Of a stretch of 64,000 nt of DNA, positions 8,429 through 16,686 are shown in pieces. The notes under the pieces were generated by a model. It made no database searches and was not told the DNA's origin. It saw only the letters and a list, made by a program, of their open reading frames with translations. How positions within the stretch are numbered: the stretch's first letter is position 1; the number at the start of each line of letters is the position of its first letter. The position numbers and the translations under genes are program-made. This DNA comes from an uncultured Microbacterium sp. (GTDB lineage Bacteria; Actinomycetota; Actinomycetes; Actinomycetales; Microbacteriaceae), in NCBI RefSeq assembly GCF_945952435.1, contig NZ_CAMFHZ010000007.1, positions 62,001 through 126,000 of the forward strand, in the 5' to 3' direction.

Positions 8429-9489
8429 GCGTGACCTCGACCGCGACGCCGCCCCGCGCACCTCGGGAGCTGCCGCACGCCCTGCGCACACCGCCGCCCC
8501 GGATGTCGGGCCGTCGAGGGCTCACGGCGATCGGGATCGGTCTGGCGATCGTCGCGGCGCTCGTCGCGATCGACGTCTTCGCCCCCCGGCTGTTCTCCTC
8601 CTCCTTGCCCAACCGGCTGCAGGACGGGCTGACGCTGTCGCTCAGCGTGCTGTTCGAGGCGTTGCCGTTCGTGATCCTCGGCGTCCTGCTGTCGATCGTC
8701 GTGCAGGTGTGGCTCCCCGAGGGCGTGATCGAGCGGGTGCTGCCCCGGCGCGCCTGGGCCCGCAGGGCGGTGCTCTCGCTGCTCGGCATGCTGATCCCGG
8801 TGTGCGAATGCGGCAACGTGCCGTTCGCGCGGGGACTGATGATGCGGGGGCTGGCGCCCTCCGAGGCGCTGACCTTCCTCTTCGCCGCGCCGATCGTGAA
8901 CCCGATCGTGATCCTCACCACGCAGGCGGCGTTCGGCTGGGACAGCGGGATCCTCGTCGCGCGCATCGCCGGCGGCTACGTCGTCGCCAACATCATCGGC
9001 TGGGTCTACAGCCGTCACCCCTCGCCGGACGCGCTGCTCACCGAGCGGTTCAAGGGGACGTGCGAGCTCGTCGCGCACGAGACCGGGACGCCCGTGCGCC
9101 GGAGCCTCGCGCAGTTCCTCGTCGAACTGCGCGCCGTGATGCCCGCGCTCATCATCGGATCGGCGCTCGCGGGCGCCGTCCAGGTCGTCATTCCCCGGGA
9201 CGTGCTGCTCGCGATCGGATCCAATCCGCTGCTCTCCGTCGTGGCGATGATCGCCCTGGCGATCTCGGTCGCGATCTGCTCGAACGTCGATGCGTTCTTC
9301 GCCCTCTCGTTCGCCTCGACCTTCTCCCCGGGGGCGATCGTGGCCTTCCTGCTGGTCGGCCCGCTCGTCGACATCAAGATGATCGCCCTCCTGCGCACCA
9401 CGTTCACGGCGAAGGTGCTCACCGGCGTCGTCGCCATCGTGATCCTGTTCGGCCTCGCCCTGGGGATCGGGGTGAACGTCCTTGTCTGA
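8425..9489 (+). CDS. COG0701 (DUF318) family permease
   Basis: Integral membrane protein (354 aa), about eight spans. The family hallmark CECGNVPFARGLMMRG is present (conserved Cys pair followed by Asn-Val-Pro). Biochemical function is not established; in actinobacteria the family is commonly linked to Zur and a TIGR03943 partner, which is exactly the arrangement here. GTG 8425 overlaps the zur stop (GTGA); an in-frame GTG at 8431 is the alternative. It overlaps the next gene by 8 nt. Confidence 0.82.
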   Translation: MSVTSTATPPRAPRELPHALRTPPPRMSGRRGLTAIGIGLAIVAALVAIDVFAPRLFSSSLPNRLQDGLTLSLSVLFEALPFVILGVLLSIVVQVWLPEGVIERVLPRRAWARRAVLSLLGMLIPVCECGNVPFARGLMMRGLAPSEALTFLFAAPIVNPIVILTTQAAFGWDSGILVARIAGGYVVANIIGWVYSRHPSPDALLTERFKGTCELVAHETGTPVRRSLAQFLVELRAVMPALIIGSALAGAVQVVIPRDVLLAIGSNPLLSVVAMIALAISVAICSNVDAFFALSFASTFSPGAIVAFLLVGPLVDIKMIALLRTTFTAKVLTGVVAIVILFGLALGIGVNVLV

Positions 9490-10348
9490 GCGCAGGAACG
9501 CCCCGCGGGAGAGTCCCGAGGGTGGGACGCGCGCGCGATCCGTCCTGACCGGGCTCGGCGCGCGCTGGCTGGGGGCCGGCCTTGCCGCTCTGCTGGCGAT
9601 CGCCACGCTCGGGCTCGCCGCGACAGGACGACTCACGCTCTACATCAGCCCGGAGACGGTCTGGTTCGCTGTCGCCGCGGCGATCGTGACGCTCGTCGGG
9701 GTCGTCTGGTCGTGCGCGCTGCCGCTGGGGGAGGAGCGCGACCACGGTCACGACCACGGCGACGCGGAGAGGGAGCACGAGCACCACGGGGAGGGGAGCG
9801 CCGACGCAGGGCGCGTCCCCGTGTCCGCGCGCCGCGTGCTCGGCACGACCCTCGCTGCGACCGGCGGCGTGATCGCGACGGCGGTGGCGGGCGGCGCTCT
9901 GCTCCTGCCACCGGCCGCCCTGTCGGTCGACATGGCGATGCAGCGATCGCCGATGAACAACGTGCTGTTCGCCGGCGTGGACGACGTGGCGCTCGGAGCC
10001 AATGCCGACACGAGCCAATTCGGCATCGGCGGCTGGGCGAGCGCCTTCGCCACCGGCACCCGGCCGGAGAAGTACGATGGCACCACGGTGACGCTCACCG
10101 GCTTCCTCACCCCCGACGGATCGGCCGCGGATCAGGCGCATCTGACCCGCATGGTGATCACCCACTGCGTGATCGACGCCCAGCCGGCCTCGGTCCCGGT
10201 CGAGATCGCCGGGTGGAAGAGCCAGTACGCGGTCGGCGACTGGGTGCAGATCAAGGGCACCGTCCGTGTGGCGGGGGATGGGAAACTGCAGGTGGTCCCG
10301 ACCGGCGTCACCAAGATCCCGGAGCCGAAGGACCCCTATGAGCACTGA
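9482..10348 (+). CDS. TIGR03943 family membrane protein, partner of the COG0701 permease
   Basis: 288-aa protein with two N-terminal spans (about 25-80), a cytoplasmic or luminal His-rich stretch (HGHDHGDAEREHEHHG, about 92-107), another span and a soluble C-terminal OB-like domain. The start is a TTG overlapping the permease stop by 8 nt; no better in-frame start precedes it. The family regularly pairs with COG0701 permeases near Zur, suggesting a metal-linked transport complex. This is inference from context plus the His-rich loop. Confidence 0.78.
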   Translation: MSERRNAPRESPEGGTRARSVLTGLGARWLGAGLAALLAIATLGLAATGRLTLYISPETVWFAVAAAIVTLVGVVWSCALPLGEERDHGHDHGDAEREHEHHGEGSADAGRVPVSARRVLGTTLAATGGVIATAVAGGALLLPPAALSVDMAMQRSPMNNVLFAGVDDVALGANADTSQFGIGGWASAFATGTRPEKYDGTTVTLTGFLTPDGSAADQAHLTRMVITHCVIDAQPASVPVEIAGWKSQYAVGDWVQIKGTVRVAGDGKLQVVPTGVTKIPEPKDPYEH

Positions 10349-11990
10349 CGACGCGGATCGCCCGCTCACCCGGGCCGAACTGCGCGCCCGTCGCGAGGCC
10401 GAGGAGGCCGCGGCGCCCCCGGTCCCGCCGGTCCCCGAGTCCCCTGAACCGGTCACCGCGTCCGCCGCCCCGCCCTCGCCAGAGCCCCCGTCGACCCCGG
10501 ACAGGGAGGCGACGACGTCCGGCCTTCCGGCCACGGATCCGGTCGAGCCGTCCGCGGGCGGACCCGTTCCGCCGTCCGACGGGCCCGCCTGGACCCCGCA
10601 CCCCACGCCGGAGCCGGCGCGGAGGAAGCGTCGGTTCCCGCTGATCGTCGGCGCCGTGGTCGGCGTGCTCGTGCTGGTCGTGGCGGGTTTCGGCGTCGCC
10701 AGCCTGCTGCAGGGCCCGCGCGTGACGGGCGTGAAGATCGACGCGCAGACCGCGATCGACGCCTCGGGCGCCCGCATGATCCTCACCGCCAGCGAGCCGC
10801 TCGCGAAGATCTCCGCCGATCAGGTCTCGGTGTCGCCGGCGGTGCCGTTCACCGTCGACACCGCGGGGCGCCACCTCGGGGTCCGCTTCACCGTCCCTCT
10901 CGACGACGACACGCAGTACACGGTCACGGTCAAGGACGCGACGGGCACCGACCGGCAGCGCACCGGCACGCTGTCCGCCTCCTTCCGGACGCCGAAGTCG
11001 ACGATCTTCCTGCTGCAGCGCAACGCGGACGGCGACGACAAGATCTTCCTCACCGATCTGGGCGGCAAGAGCGCCGTGCCGGTGTTCCAGCACACCAAGA
11101 TCGACGACTTCCGGGCGACGGCCGACGACCTCGTCGTGAGCACGGAGAAGGACGGCACCTCTCAGCTGCTCGTGATGGATCGCCAGGGCAAGAACCAGCG
11201 CGAGCTTCCGCTGCCCGGGCCGGGCTTCGTCTCCTCCCTCCAGGTCTCCGAACGCGGCAACCTCGTCGGCTACACGTTCACCGACAAGGGGATCAGCGCG
11301 GCCGGGGGAAGGGCCAGCGTCCTGGTCACCCAGTCCCTCACGGGCGACGCGAAGCCGCAGATCGTCACGGTCGCGGGCAAGGAGCCGAGCACGTCCCAGT
11401 GGGCGTTCGTCCCCGACACGTCCTCGGTACTGTTCATCGACTTCTCCGGCGCCCTCTACGTCGAGGACAGGGCGGCCTCGAAGGGGGCGCCCACGGCGCT
11501 CGGCACCGCGCAGACGATCGAGGGCATCTCCCGGGGCACCTACACCGCGATCGTCAGCCGCGCGAACGCGCTGGTCGAGCTCAACCTCGCGGACGGCACG
11601 CAGAAGCCCCTCGCGGCCTCGACACCCGACTACGGAATGCCCAGCATGATCGCGCCGTTCCCCGGTGGCACGCTGCGTCAGACCGCGATCCGTGACGAGA
11701 CGGGGCTGCCGACCGGGCAGATCGTGACCCGCGTCGATGACAAGGGCAAGGCGGCGAAGCTCTTCTCTGTGACCGGATCCGACGCGATCATGCAGGCCTG
11801 CCCGTCGCCGAGCGGGCAGTACAGCGCCGTGGTCGTCGCGCCGGACCTGGTCAAGAACACCTTCGACCAGGCGCTGCTCCCGCTGCCGCAGACGCTGCAG
11901 ACACACATCCTCGACACGAAGACGGGCAAGGAGCATGTCGTGCTCGCGGGGTTCGATCCGTCCTGGTGCTCCGAGGCGCCGCGACGCTGA
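10338..11990 (+). CDS. Membrane-anchored protein with predicted beta-propeller ectodomain
   Basis: 550-aa protein of unknown function. Residues 25-95 are proline-rich and disordered. A basic RRKRR patch and a single transmembrane helix (about 100-123) follow. The outer part starts with an Ig-like or Big-type domain and continues as repeated beta-strand units that look like a propeller (for example [20 protein letters not shown]). It overlaps the TIGR03943 gene by 11 nt and the glycosylase gene by 1 nt, so it is transcribed with both. No catalytic motif is recognised. Confidence 0.6.
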   Translation: MSTDDADRPLTRAELRARREAEEAAAPPVPPVPESPEPVTASAAPPSPEPPSTPDREATTSGLPATDPVEPSAGGPVPPSDGPAWTPHPTPEPARRKRRFPLIVGAVVGVLVLVVAGFGVASLLQGPRVTGVKIDAQTAIDASGARMILTASEPLAKISADQVSVSPAVPFTVDTAGRHLGVRFTVPLDDDTQYTVTVKDATGTDRQRTGTLSASFRTPKSTIFLLQRNADGDDKIFLTDLGGKSAVPVFQHTKIDDFRATADDLVVSTEKDGTSQLLVMDRQGKNQRELPLPGPGFVSSLQVSERGNLVGYTFTDKGISAAGGRASVLVTQSLTGDAKPQIVTVAGKEPSTSQWAFVPDTSSVLFIDFSGALYVEDRAASKGAPTALGTAQTIEGISRGTYTAIVSRANALVELNLADGTQKPLAASTPDYGMPSMIAPFPGGTLRQTAIRDETGLPTGQIVTRVDDKGKAAKLFSVTGSDAIMQACPSPSGQYSAVVVAPDLVKNTFDQALLPLPQTLQTHILDTKTGKEHVVLAGFDPSWCSEAPRR

Positions 11991-12778
11991 TGGGCGTCCG
12001 CCCGGCGGGTGAGGGGCTGCGCCGCGCGCGGCGGGAGGATCTGCTCGCGCTGCCGGTCGAGGTCGCGCCTCGGCTGTTGAACGCGCGTCTTCGGACGGTG
12101 CTCGACGGCGAGGAGGTCTGCCTGCGCATCACCGAGGTCGAGGCCTATCACGGCAAGGGCGTCGGGCCGGTCGAGGATCCTGGCTCGCACGCGAGGATGG
12201 GGTACACCGCCCGCAACGCCACGATGTGGGGCGAGCCAGGGCATCTCTACGTGTACCTGAGTCACGGGATCCACTCCTGCGTGAACGTGGTCTGCGGGCC
12301 GGAGGGGACGGCGGGCGGTGTGCTGCTGCGGGCCGGGGAGGTCGAAGCCGGCATCCGCATCGCCGCCCTGCGCCGCGGCGTCCCGTCCGTTCTCAAGACG
12401 GATGGGGCTGAGACCCGCGCGTCGTCCGGAACGATGCCGGAGGTACGGATCCCTCCTGAGATCGGCGCGCGCGAACGGCGGGACCTCGCCCGAGGGCCGG
12501 GGCGGTTCGGCCAGGCCCTCGGCCTCCGCCACCCCCGCCACGACGGGATCGACGCGATCACGGGCGAGGAACAAGCGGGTGCGCGGGCCGAGCTGTGGCT
12601 GGCGGATCCGGTCGCCGAGGTCGCCGCCGGACCCCGGGTCGGCGTCGCCGGGGCCGCCGGAACGGCCGCATTCCCCTGGCGGTTCTGGATCGCCGGGGAC
12701 CCCACCGTCTCGCCGTTTCGCTGGGGGAGGGGCGCCGAGGCGGCGCATCGCGAGGCGGGCGCCGGGTCGGGGCGTTGA
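11990..12778 (+). CDS. 3-methyladenine DNA glycosylase, Mpg/AAG family
   Basis: Base-excision repair enzyme (262 aa, usual 190-220 plus extensions) that removes alkylated purines. Family motifs: LRITEVEAYHG carrying the catalytic Glu, then DPGSHARMGYTARN and GHLYVYLSHGIHSCVNVVC, and later RGPGRFGQALG. A region around residues 135-160 is longer than in short homologues. The ATG overlaps the preceding stop (TGATG), linking it to the membrane-anchored gene without an obvious functional reason. Confidence 0.9.
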   Translation: MGVRPAGEGLRRARREDLLALPVEVAPRLLNARLRTVLDGEEVCLRITEVEAYHGKGVGPVEDPGSHARMGYTARNATMWGEPGHLYVYLSHGIHSCVNVVCGPEGTAGGVLLRAGEVEAGIRIAALRRGVPSVLKTDGAETRASSGTMPEVRIPPEIGARERRDLARGPGRFGQALGLRHPRHDGIDAITGEEQAGARAELWLADPVAEVAAGPRVGVAGAAGTAAFPWRFWIAGDPTVSPFRWGRGAEAAHREAGAGSGR

Positions 12779-12801
12779 TCCGTGCTAAAGTAGCTCTTTG
12801 T

Positions 12802-12823
12802 CTGCGCACACTCCTGTGCGCAG
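12802..12823 (+). promoter_or_regulatory. Hairpin in the leader of the L28-L33-S14 operon
   Basis: CTGCGCACA-CTCC-TGTGCGCAG is a perfect 9-bp stem with a 4-nt loop, 104 nt upstream of rpmB. A possible -10 (TAAAGT, 12785-12790) lies just before it, so it would be near the 5' end of the mRNA. It may stabilise the transcript or serve ribosomal-protein feedback; there is no direct evidence. No Zur-type box is seen in this leader. Confidence 0.5.
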
Positions 12824-12926
12824 TTCGTGTGCCTCCTCCTTCTCGCCCTCACCGGCCGGGGGAGAGGCGTGCAGACAAGGGATCTTGGGTGGGGTCGTCC
12901 GGCCTCACGGTAGAGAAGGAGTCATC

Positions 12927-13163
12927 ATGGCAGCAGTGTGCCAGGTGACCGGCGCTGTTCCCGGCTTCGGTCACAACGTTTCGCACTCGCACCGCCGGAC
13001 GAAGCGCCGCTTCGACCCGAACGTGCAGAAGAAGACGTATTTCGTTCCGTCGCTCGGTCGCAAGATCACGCTGAACGTGTCCGCCAAGGGCATCAAGGTG
13101 ATCGACGCCCGGGGCATCGAGAAGGTTGTCGCTGACCTCCAGGCGAAGGGTGTGAAGCTCTAA
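12927..13163 (+). CDS. rpmB: Ribosomal protein L28, zinc-free type
   Basis: 78-aa large-subunit protein. The typical L28 start MAAVCQVTG and the segment [19 protein letters not shown] are present. Only one cysteine (C5) remains, so the CXXC zinc site of C+ forms is absent. RBS AGAAGGAG precedes the ATG. The TAA overlaps the rpmG start by one base. Confidence 0.97.
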   Translation: MAAVCQVTGAVPGFGHNVSHSHRRTKRRFDPNVQKKTYFVPSLGRKITLNVSAKGIKVIDARGIEKVVADLQAKGVKL

Positions 13164-13333
13164 TGGCCAAGAAGGCACAGGACATCCGTCCGATCATCAA
13201 GCTGCGTTCGACCGCGGGCACGGGGTACACCTACGTGACCAAGAAGAACCGTCGCAACACCCCCGACCGCCTCGTGCTGAAGAAGTACGACCCGGTGGTT
13301 CGCAAGCACGTCGAATTCCGAGAGGAGCGTTGA
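13163..13333 (+). CDS. rpmG: Ribosomal protein L33, zinc-free type
   Basis: 56-aa large-subunit protein beginning [20 protein letters not shown] and ending EFREER. It contains no cysteine, so it is the C- (zinc-independent) form. The ATG overlaps the rpmB stop (TAATG), giving strong coupling. The reading frame was translated directly from the sequence. Confidence 0.95.
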   Translation: MAKKAQDIRPIIKLRSTAGTGYTYVTKKNRRNTPDRLVLKKYDPVVRKHVEFREER

Positions 13334-13336
13334 TCC

Positions 13337-13642
13337 ATGGCTAAGAAGAGCAAGATCGCGCGCAACAAGCAGCGCCAGGTCGTCGTGGACCGCTACGCGG
13401 AGAAGCGCGCCGAGCTGAAGAAGACCCTGGTCGACGCCAACGCGTCCGACGAAGCCCGCGAGGCCGCCCGCGTCGGGCTGCAGAAGCTCCCGCGCAACGC
13501 GTCGCCGGTCCGTCTGCGCTCGCGCGACGTCATCGACGGCCGCCCCCGCGGCGTCCTCACGAAGTTCGGCATCTCGCGTGTCCGCTTCCGTGACATGGCG
13601 CACCGCGGCGAGCTGCCCGGCGTGACCAAGTCGAGCTGGTAA
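13337..13642 (+). CDS. rpsN: Ribosomal protein S14, zinc-free type
   Basis: 101-aa small-subunit protein, the long form without the CXXC...CXXC zinc ribbon found in the 61-aa form. The conserved C-terminus ([20 protein letters not shown]) is intact. It lies 3 nt after rpmG. In many actinobacteria such zinc-free paralogues are Zur-repressed, but no Zur box is seen before rpmB, so in this organism they may be the constitutive copies. Confidence 0.97.
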   Translation: MAKKSKIARNKQRQVVVDRYAEKRAELKKTLVDANASDEAREAARVGLQKLPRNASPVRLRSRDVIDGRPRGVLTKFGISRVRFRDMAHRGELPGVTKSSW

Positions 13643-13676
13643 GCAGCAGCATCTCCTGAGCTCGGCTCGGGATCGA

Positions 13677-13704
13677 GGGGCGGGGATCTTCGGATCCTCG
13701 CCCC
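13677..13704 (+). terminator. Terminator after rpsN
   Basis: A 12-bp stem (GGGGCGGGGATC with GATCCTCGCCCC, one G-U pair) closed by a TTCG tetraloop, followed by TTCTG. It is well placed 35 nt after the rpsN stop. Confidence 0.8.
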
Positions 13705-13814
13705 TTCTGCGTGCCGCGGATCCCCGCAGCCCCCCCGCCCCCACGCCGGTTCCGGCGCCCACGCCGGTTCCGGTGCCCGCGCCGGCCCCGGCCTTGCGCG
13801 GGTCACCGCGACAG

Positions 13815-13877
13815 GACGCAGGAGAATCCGCACCGGAGGGACTTGCGGCCGCTGTGGCCTACCGGATCTCCTGCGTT
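13815..13877 (+). repeat. Dispersed palindromic element, family 2 (copy 1)
   Basis: Left arm GACGCAGGAGAATCCG (13815-13830) and right arm CGGATCTCCTGCGT (13863-13876) can pair over about 14 bp around a 32-nt GC-rich centre. The same arms recur at 63582-63644 between dnaJ and hspR. The rest of the 13705-14050 gap holds no gene; TGACGGA-like direct repeats near 13905-13920 are probably part of the HU promoter region. Confidence 0.75.
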
Positions 13878-14050
13878 GTGCTCGGGTGGTGCCGCTGACC
13901 GTGTGACGGAAGTGACGGATGAGGCGCGACACGCCGCCACAAAACGCCAAAACCCGCGAAATGACGCGGAAATCCGGGGTTCTGTTGATACATTCGAGGC
14001 GGTCGCCCGACCAACGGGGGGCATCCGCCCATCCGGAACTGAAGATACGA

Positions 14051-14070
14051 AGCGACGGGATCCCGTCGCT
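14051..14070 (+). promoter_or_regulatory. Perfect 20-bp palindrome abutting the HU ribosome binding site
   Basis: AGCGACGGGATCCCGTCGCT is self-complementary over all 20 bases. The GGAGG ribosome binding site of the HU gene begins at the very next base. It could be a protein operator or, in RNA, a hairpin that limits translation. Confidence 0.6.
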
Positions 14071-14080
14071 GGAGGATGAA

Positions 14081-14368
14081 ATGGCTGACAAGTCCATCAC
14101 CAAGACCGAGCTCGTCGCGAGCATCGCTTCCGCCACCGGTCAGAGCCAGGCGGCCGTCTCCGGCGTCCTCGACGCCCTGTTCGCCACGGTCTCGGACGCG
14201 GTTGCCAAGGGCAGCAAGGTCTCGATCCCCGGCTGGATCTCGTTCGAGCAGGTCGCGACCGCCGCTCGCACCGGCCGCAACCCGCAGACCGGCGCCGAGA
14301 TCAAGATCCCTGCCGGCAAGCGCGTCAAGGTGACCGCCGGCTCCAAGCTCAAGGCTGCCGTCAAGTAA
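14081..14368 (+). CDS. hupB: HU-family nucleoid-associated DNA-binding protein
   Basis: 95-aa histone-like protein. The HU/IHF signature is visible around residues 46-65 and the arm region is ARTGRNPQTGAEIKIPAGKRV. It lacks the long Lys/Ala-rich tail of mycobacterial HupB. ATG 14081 is chosen because GGAGGATGAA precedes it; longer in-frame starts upstream would cover the palindrome and promoter. Product bends and compacts DNA. Confidence 0.95.
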   Translation: MADKSITKTELVASIASATGQSQAAVSGVLDALFATVSDAVAKGSKVSIPGWISFEQVATAARTGRNPQTGAEIKIPAGKRVKVTAGSKLKAAVK

Positions 14369-14382
14369 TCACGGCTCCCAGC

Positions 14383-14412
14383 GAAGGCCGCTTCCTCCGG
14401 GAGGCGGCCTTC
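14383..14412 (+). terminator. Terminator after HU gene
   Basis: GAAGGCCGC pairs with GCGGCCTTC, with an extended inner stem (TTCC/GGGAGG region). It begins 14 nt after the HU stop and ends before the CopD-CtaG promoter. Confidence 0.8.
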
Positions 14413-14482
14413 GTGCATGATCCGGAGCAGCCGGGATCGGCTTCCCGGCCGACGCCGAGGCCACCGCGCCTAGGCTGGAGGG

Positions 14483-16639
14483 GTGAACCGCCCTTCGACG
14501 AGCCCCGACGCCCGGGAGCAGGCGCCCTCGCGCACCGGGCAGGGCCCTGGACCCGGCCGCGCCGTGGGCGGCCTCGGATCGCTACGGGCGACGGGGCCCG
14601 CGATCCTCGTCGTCGCAGGCGTGTTCGGCGCCATCGCCGGACTCGCGTTCGGCGGGGGAGCCGCGCCGAACCTCCTCCTCGACCCCGGGCCCGTGGTGCG
14701 CTGGGGGCTGCCGATCGCGACGCTGCTCGGCAACCTCGGCGGCGCGGCGATGCTCGGATCTCTCGTGCTGGCGCTGTTCGGACTGCGCAGCGGCACGCGT
14801 TCCTTCGAGGTCGCGCTCGACACCGCCTCGATCGGTGCGGCCGTGTTCACGGTCGCAGGAGCGGTCTCCGGCCTGTTCACCTTCCTGCAGACGCTCGGGG
14901 TGAAGCTCAGCGCCGGGGCCGAGTTCGGCGCACAGCTCGGACGCTTCCTCACCGAGGTCCCTCTCGGCCAGGCCTGGCTCATGACGGTGATCGCCGGCGC
15001 CGTCATCACGATCGCGGCGTTCGCGTTCCGCGGATGGACGGCCACGCTGCTCACGGCGATCCTCGCCGCGGTCGCCTTCGTCCCCCTCGCCACGCAGGGG
15101 CACGCGGGCGAGCTCAGCGGACACGACGCCGCGGTGAACTCGCTGCTGCTGCACACCGTCGCGGCGGCCGTGTGGCTGGGCGGGCTCCTGCTGCTGATCG
15201 TGCTGCGCGGGTCCCGGACCGACCTCGTCGACGGCGGCGGGAAGGCGTCGGCGAGGGGCCAGGACGCCCCTCGCGCCGGCGGTCGCACGAACGCACCCCG
15301 CCTCGCGAAGGGACGGGGCACGACCTACGCCGCGCTGGTGCGGCGGTACTCCTCGCTCGCCCTCGCCGCCTACGTCGTCGTCGCGATCTCCGGCATCGCC
15401 CGCTCGATCGTCGCGGTAGGGGACTGGGCGGGCATGCTCACCCCCTACGGCGGGATCATCGTCGCCAAGTCCGTCGTGCTGATCCTGCTCGGCGCCCTCG
15501 GCGCGCGGTATCGGACACGCCTCATCCCGAAGCTCGATCGAGGAGGGGCGGGACCCTTCTGGACGCTCGTCCTCCTCGAACTCGGGCTCATGGGCATCGC
15601 CTCCGGTCTCGCGGTCGCCCTCGCCCGCACCCCTCCGCCGACCGGAACGGAACCGGCCTCCGTGCGCACTCCGGCGGAGATCCTGACGGGCTCGCGGCTG
15701 CCTCCCGCGCTCACGCTGGACCGGTGGTTCACGCAGTGGAACATCGATCTGGTCTGGGCGGTCGTCGCGGGGTTCGCGCTGGTGCTCTACGTCGCAGGGG
15801 TGCGTCGCCTGCGCGCTCGCGGCGACGTCTGGCCGGTGCACCGCACGATCTTCTGGATCCTCGGGCTGCTGATGCTCGTGTGGGTCACCGGCGGCGCGAT
15901 CAACGCGTACCAGGAGTACCTGTTCAGCATGCACATGCTCGGGCACATGATGCTGACGATGGCGATCCCGCTGCTGCTCGTCGCCGGCGCGCCCGTCACC
16001 CTCGCCCTGCGCGCGATCGACAAGCGCACCGACGGCACGCGCGGAGGGCGGGAGTGGATCCTCTGGGCCGTGCACTCGCCGTTCTCCCGCGTCGTCACGA
16101 ACCCGTTCGTCGCCGCGGCGATCTTCGTCTTCTCGCTGTGGGCGTTCTATTTCACCGATCTCGTGCGGTGGGCGATGGTCGACCACATCGGGCACGAGTG
16201 GATGACGATGCACTTCCTGATCTCGGGCTACCTGTTCGTGCTCAGCCTCGTGGGAGCGGATCCCGTGCCGCGACGCCTTCCGTACGCGGGACGGCTCATC
16301 ACGCTCATCGCGGTCATGGCGACGCATGCGTTCTTCGGCATGGCGATCATGATGCAGTCGGGCCTCATGGTGTCCGAGTGGTTCGGCGCGATGGGCCGCA
16401 CCTGGGGGGCGACCCCGCTGCAGGATCAGTACGTCGGCGGTGGCGTCGCCTGGTCGATCGGGGAGATCCCCACCCTCATCCTCGCGATCACCGTCGCGAT
16501 CCAGTGGAGCCGCAGCGACGAGAAGGCGGAGAAGCGGGCCGACCGGCACGCCGATCGCACGGGCGATGCGGAGCTGGCCGAGTACAACGCGCGGCTGGCC
16601 GAGCTCGCGGAGAAGGACCGCCGCTCCGCGGCGCGCTGA
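14483..16639 (+). CDS. CopD-CtaG fusion: copper resistance / cytochrome oxidase assembly membrane protein
   Basis: 718-aa polytopic protein. The N-terminal half (about residues 30-320) is a CopD-type copper-transport domain with eight or so spans and the motif LATQGHAGELSGHDAAVNSLLLHT. The C-terminal half (about 395-675) is a CtaG_2/caa3 assembly domain with MHMLGHMMLTM, VDHIGHEWMTMHFLISGY and MATHAFFGMAIMMQSG, rich in conserved His and Met. It likely handles copper for cytochrome oxidase assembly in the membrane. GTG start lies 6 nt after TAGGCT (14471-14476), suggesting a leaderless mRNA. This fusion is common in actinobacteria. Confidence 0.88.
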   Translation: MNRPSTSPDAREQAPSRTGQGPGPGRAVGGLGSLRATGPAILVVAGVFGAIAGLAFGGGAAPNLLLDPGPVVRWGLPIATLLGNLGGAAMLGSLVLALFGLRSGTRSFEVALDTASIGAAVFTVAGAVSGLFTFLQTLGVKLSAGAEFGAQLGRFLTEVPLGQAWLMTVIAGAVITIAAFAFRGWTATLLTAILAAVAFVPLATQGHAGELSGHDAAVNSLLLHTVAAAVWLGGLLLLIVLRGSRTDLVDGGGKASARGQDAPRAGGRTNAPRLAKGRGTTYAALVRRYSSLALAAYVVVAISGIARSIVAVGDWAGMLTPYGGIIVAKSVVLILLGALGARYRTRLIPKLDRGGAGPFWTLVLLELGLMGIASGLAVALARTPPPTGTEPASVRTPAEILTGSRLPPALTLDRWFTQWNIDLVWAVVAGFALVLYVAGVRRLRARGDVWPVHRTIFWILGLLMLVWVTGGAINAYQEYLFSMHMLGHMMLTMAIPLLLVAGAPVTLALRAIDKRTDGTRGGREWILWAVHSPFSRVVTNPFVAAAIFVFSLWAFYFTDLVRWAMVDHIGHEWMTMHFLISGYLFVLSLVGADPVPRRLPYAGRLITLIAVMATHAFFGMAIMMQSGLMVSEWFGAMGRTWGATPLQDQYVGGGVAWSIGEIPTLILAITVAIQWSRSDEKAEKRADRHADRTGDAELAEYNARLAELAEKDRRSAAR

Positions 16640-16686
16640 CGCCCGCGGCGGTCCGGGGGTGATCGTTCCGGTCGTCGTCGGGCGTC

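Noticed and set aside
12779..12926. Looked for a Zur box before rpmB
   Set aside because: Only the CTGCGCACA hairpin and a possible -10 are present; nothing resembling TGAAAATGATTTTCA.
14582..16549. 655-codon open frame antisense to copD-ctaG
   Set aside because: Composition dominated by Arg, Glu, Asp and His as expected for a shadow of a membrane-protein gene; no domain visible.
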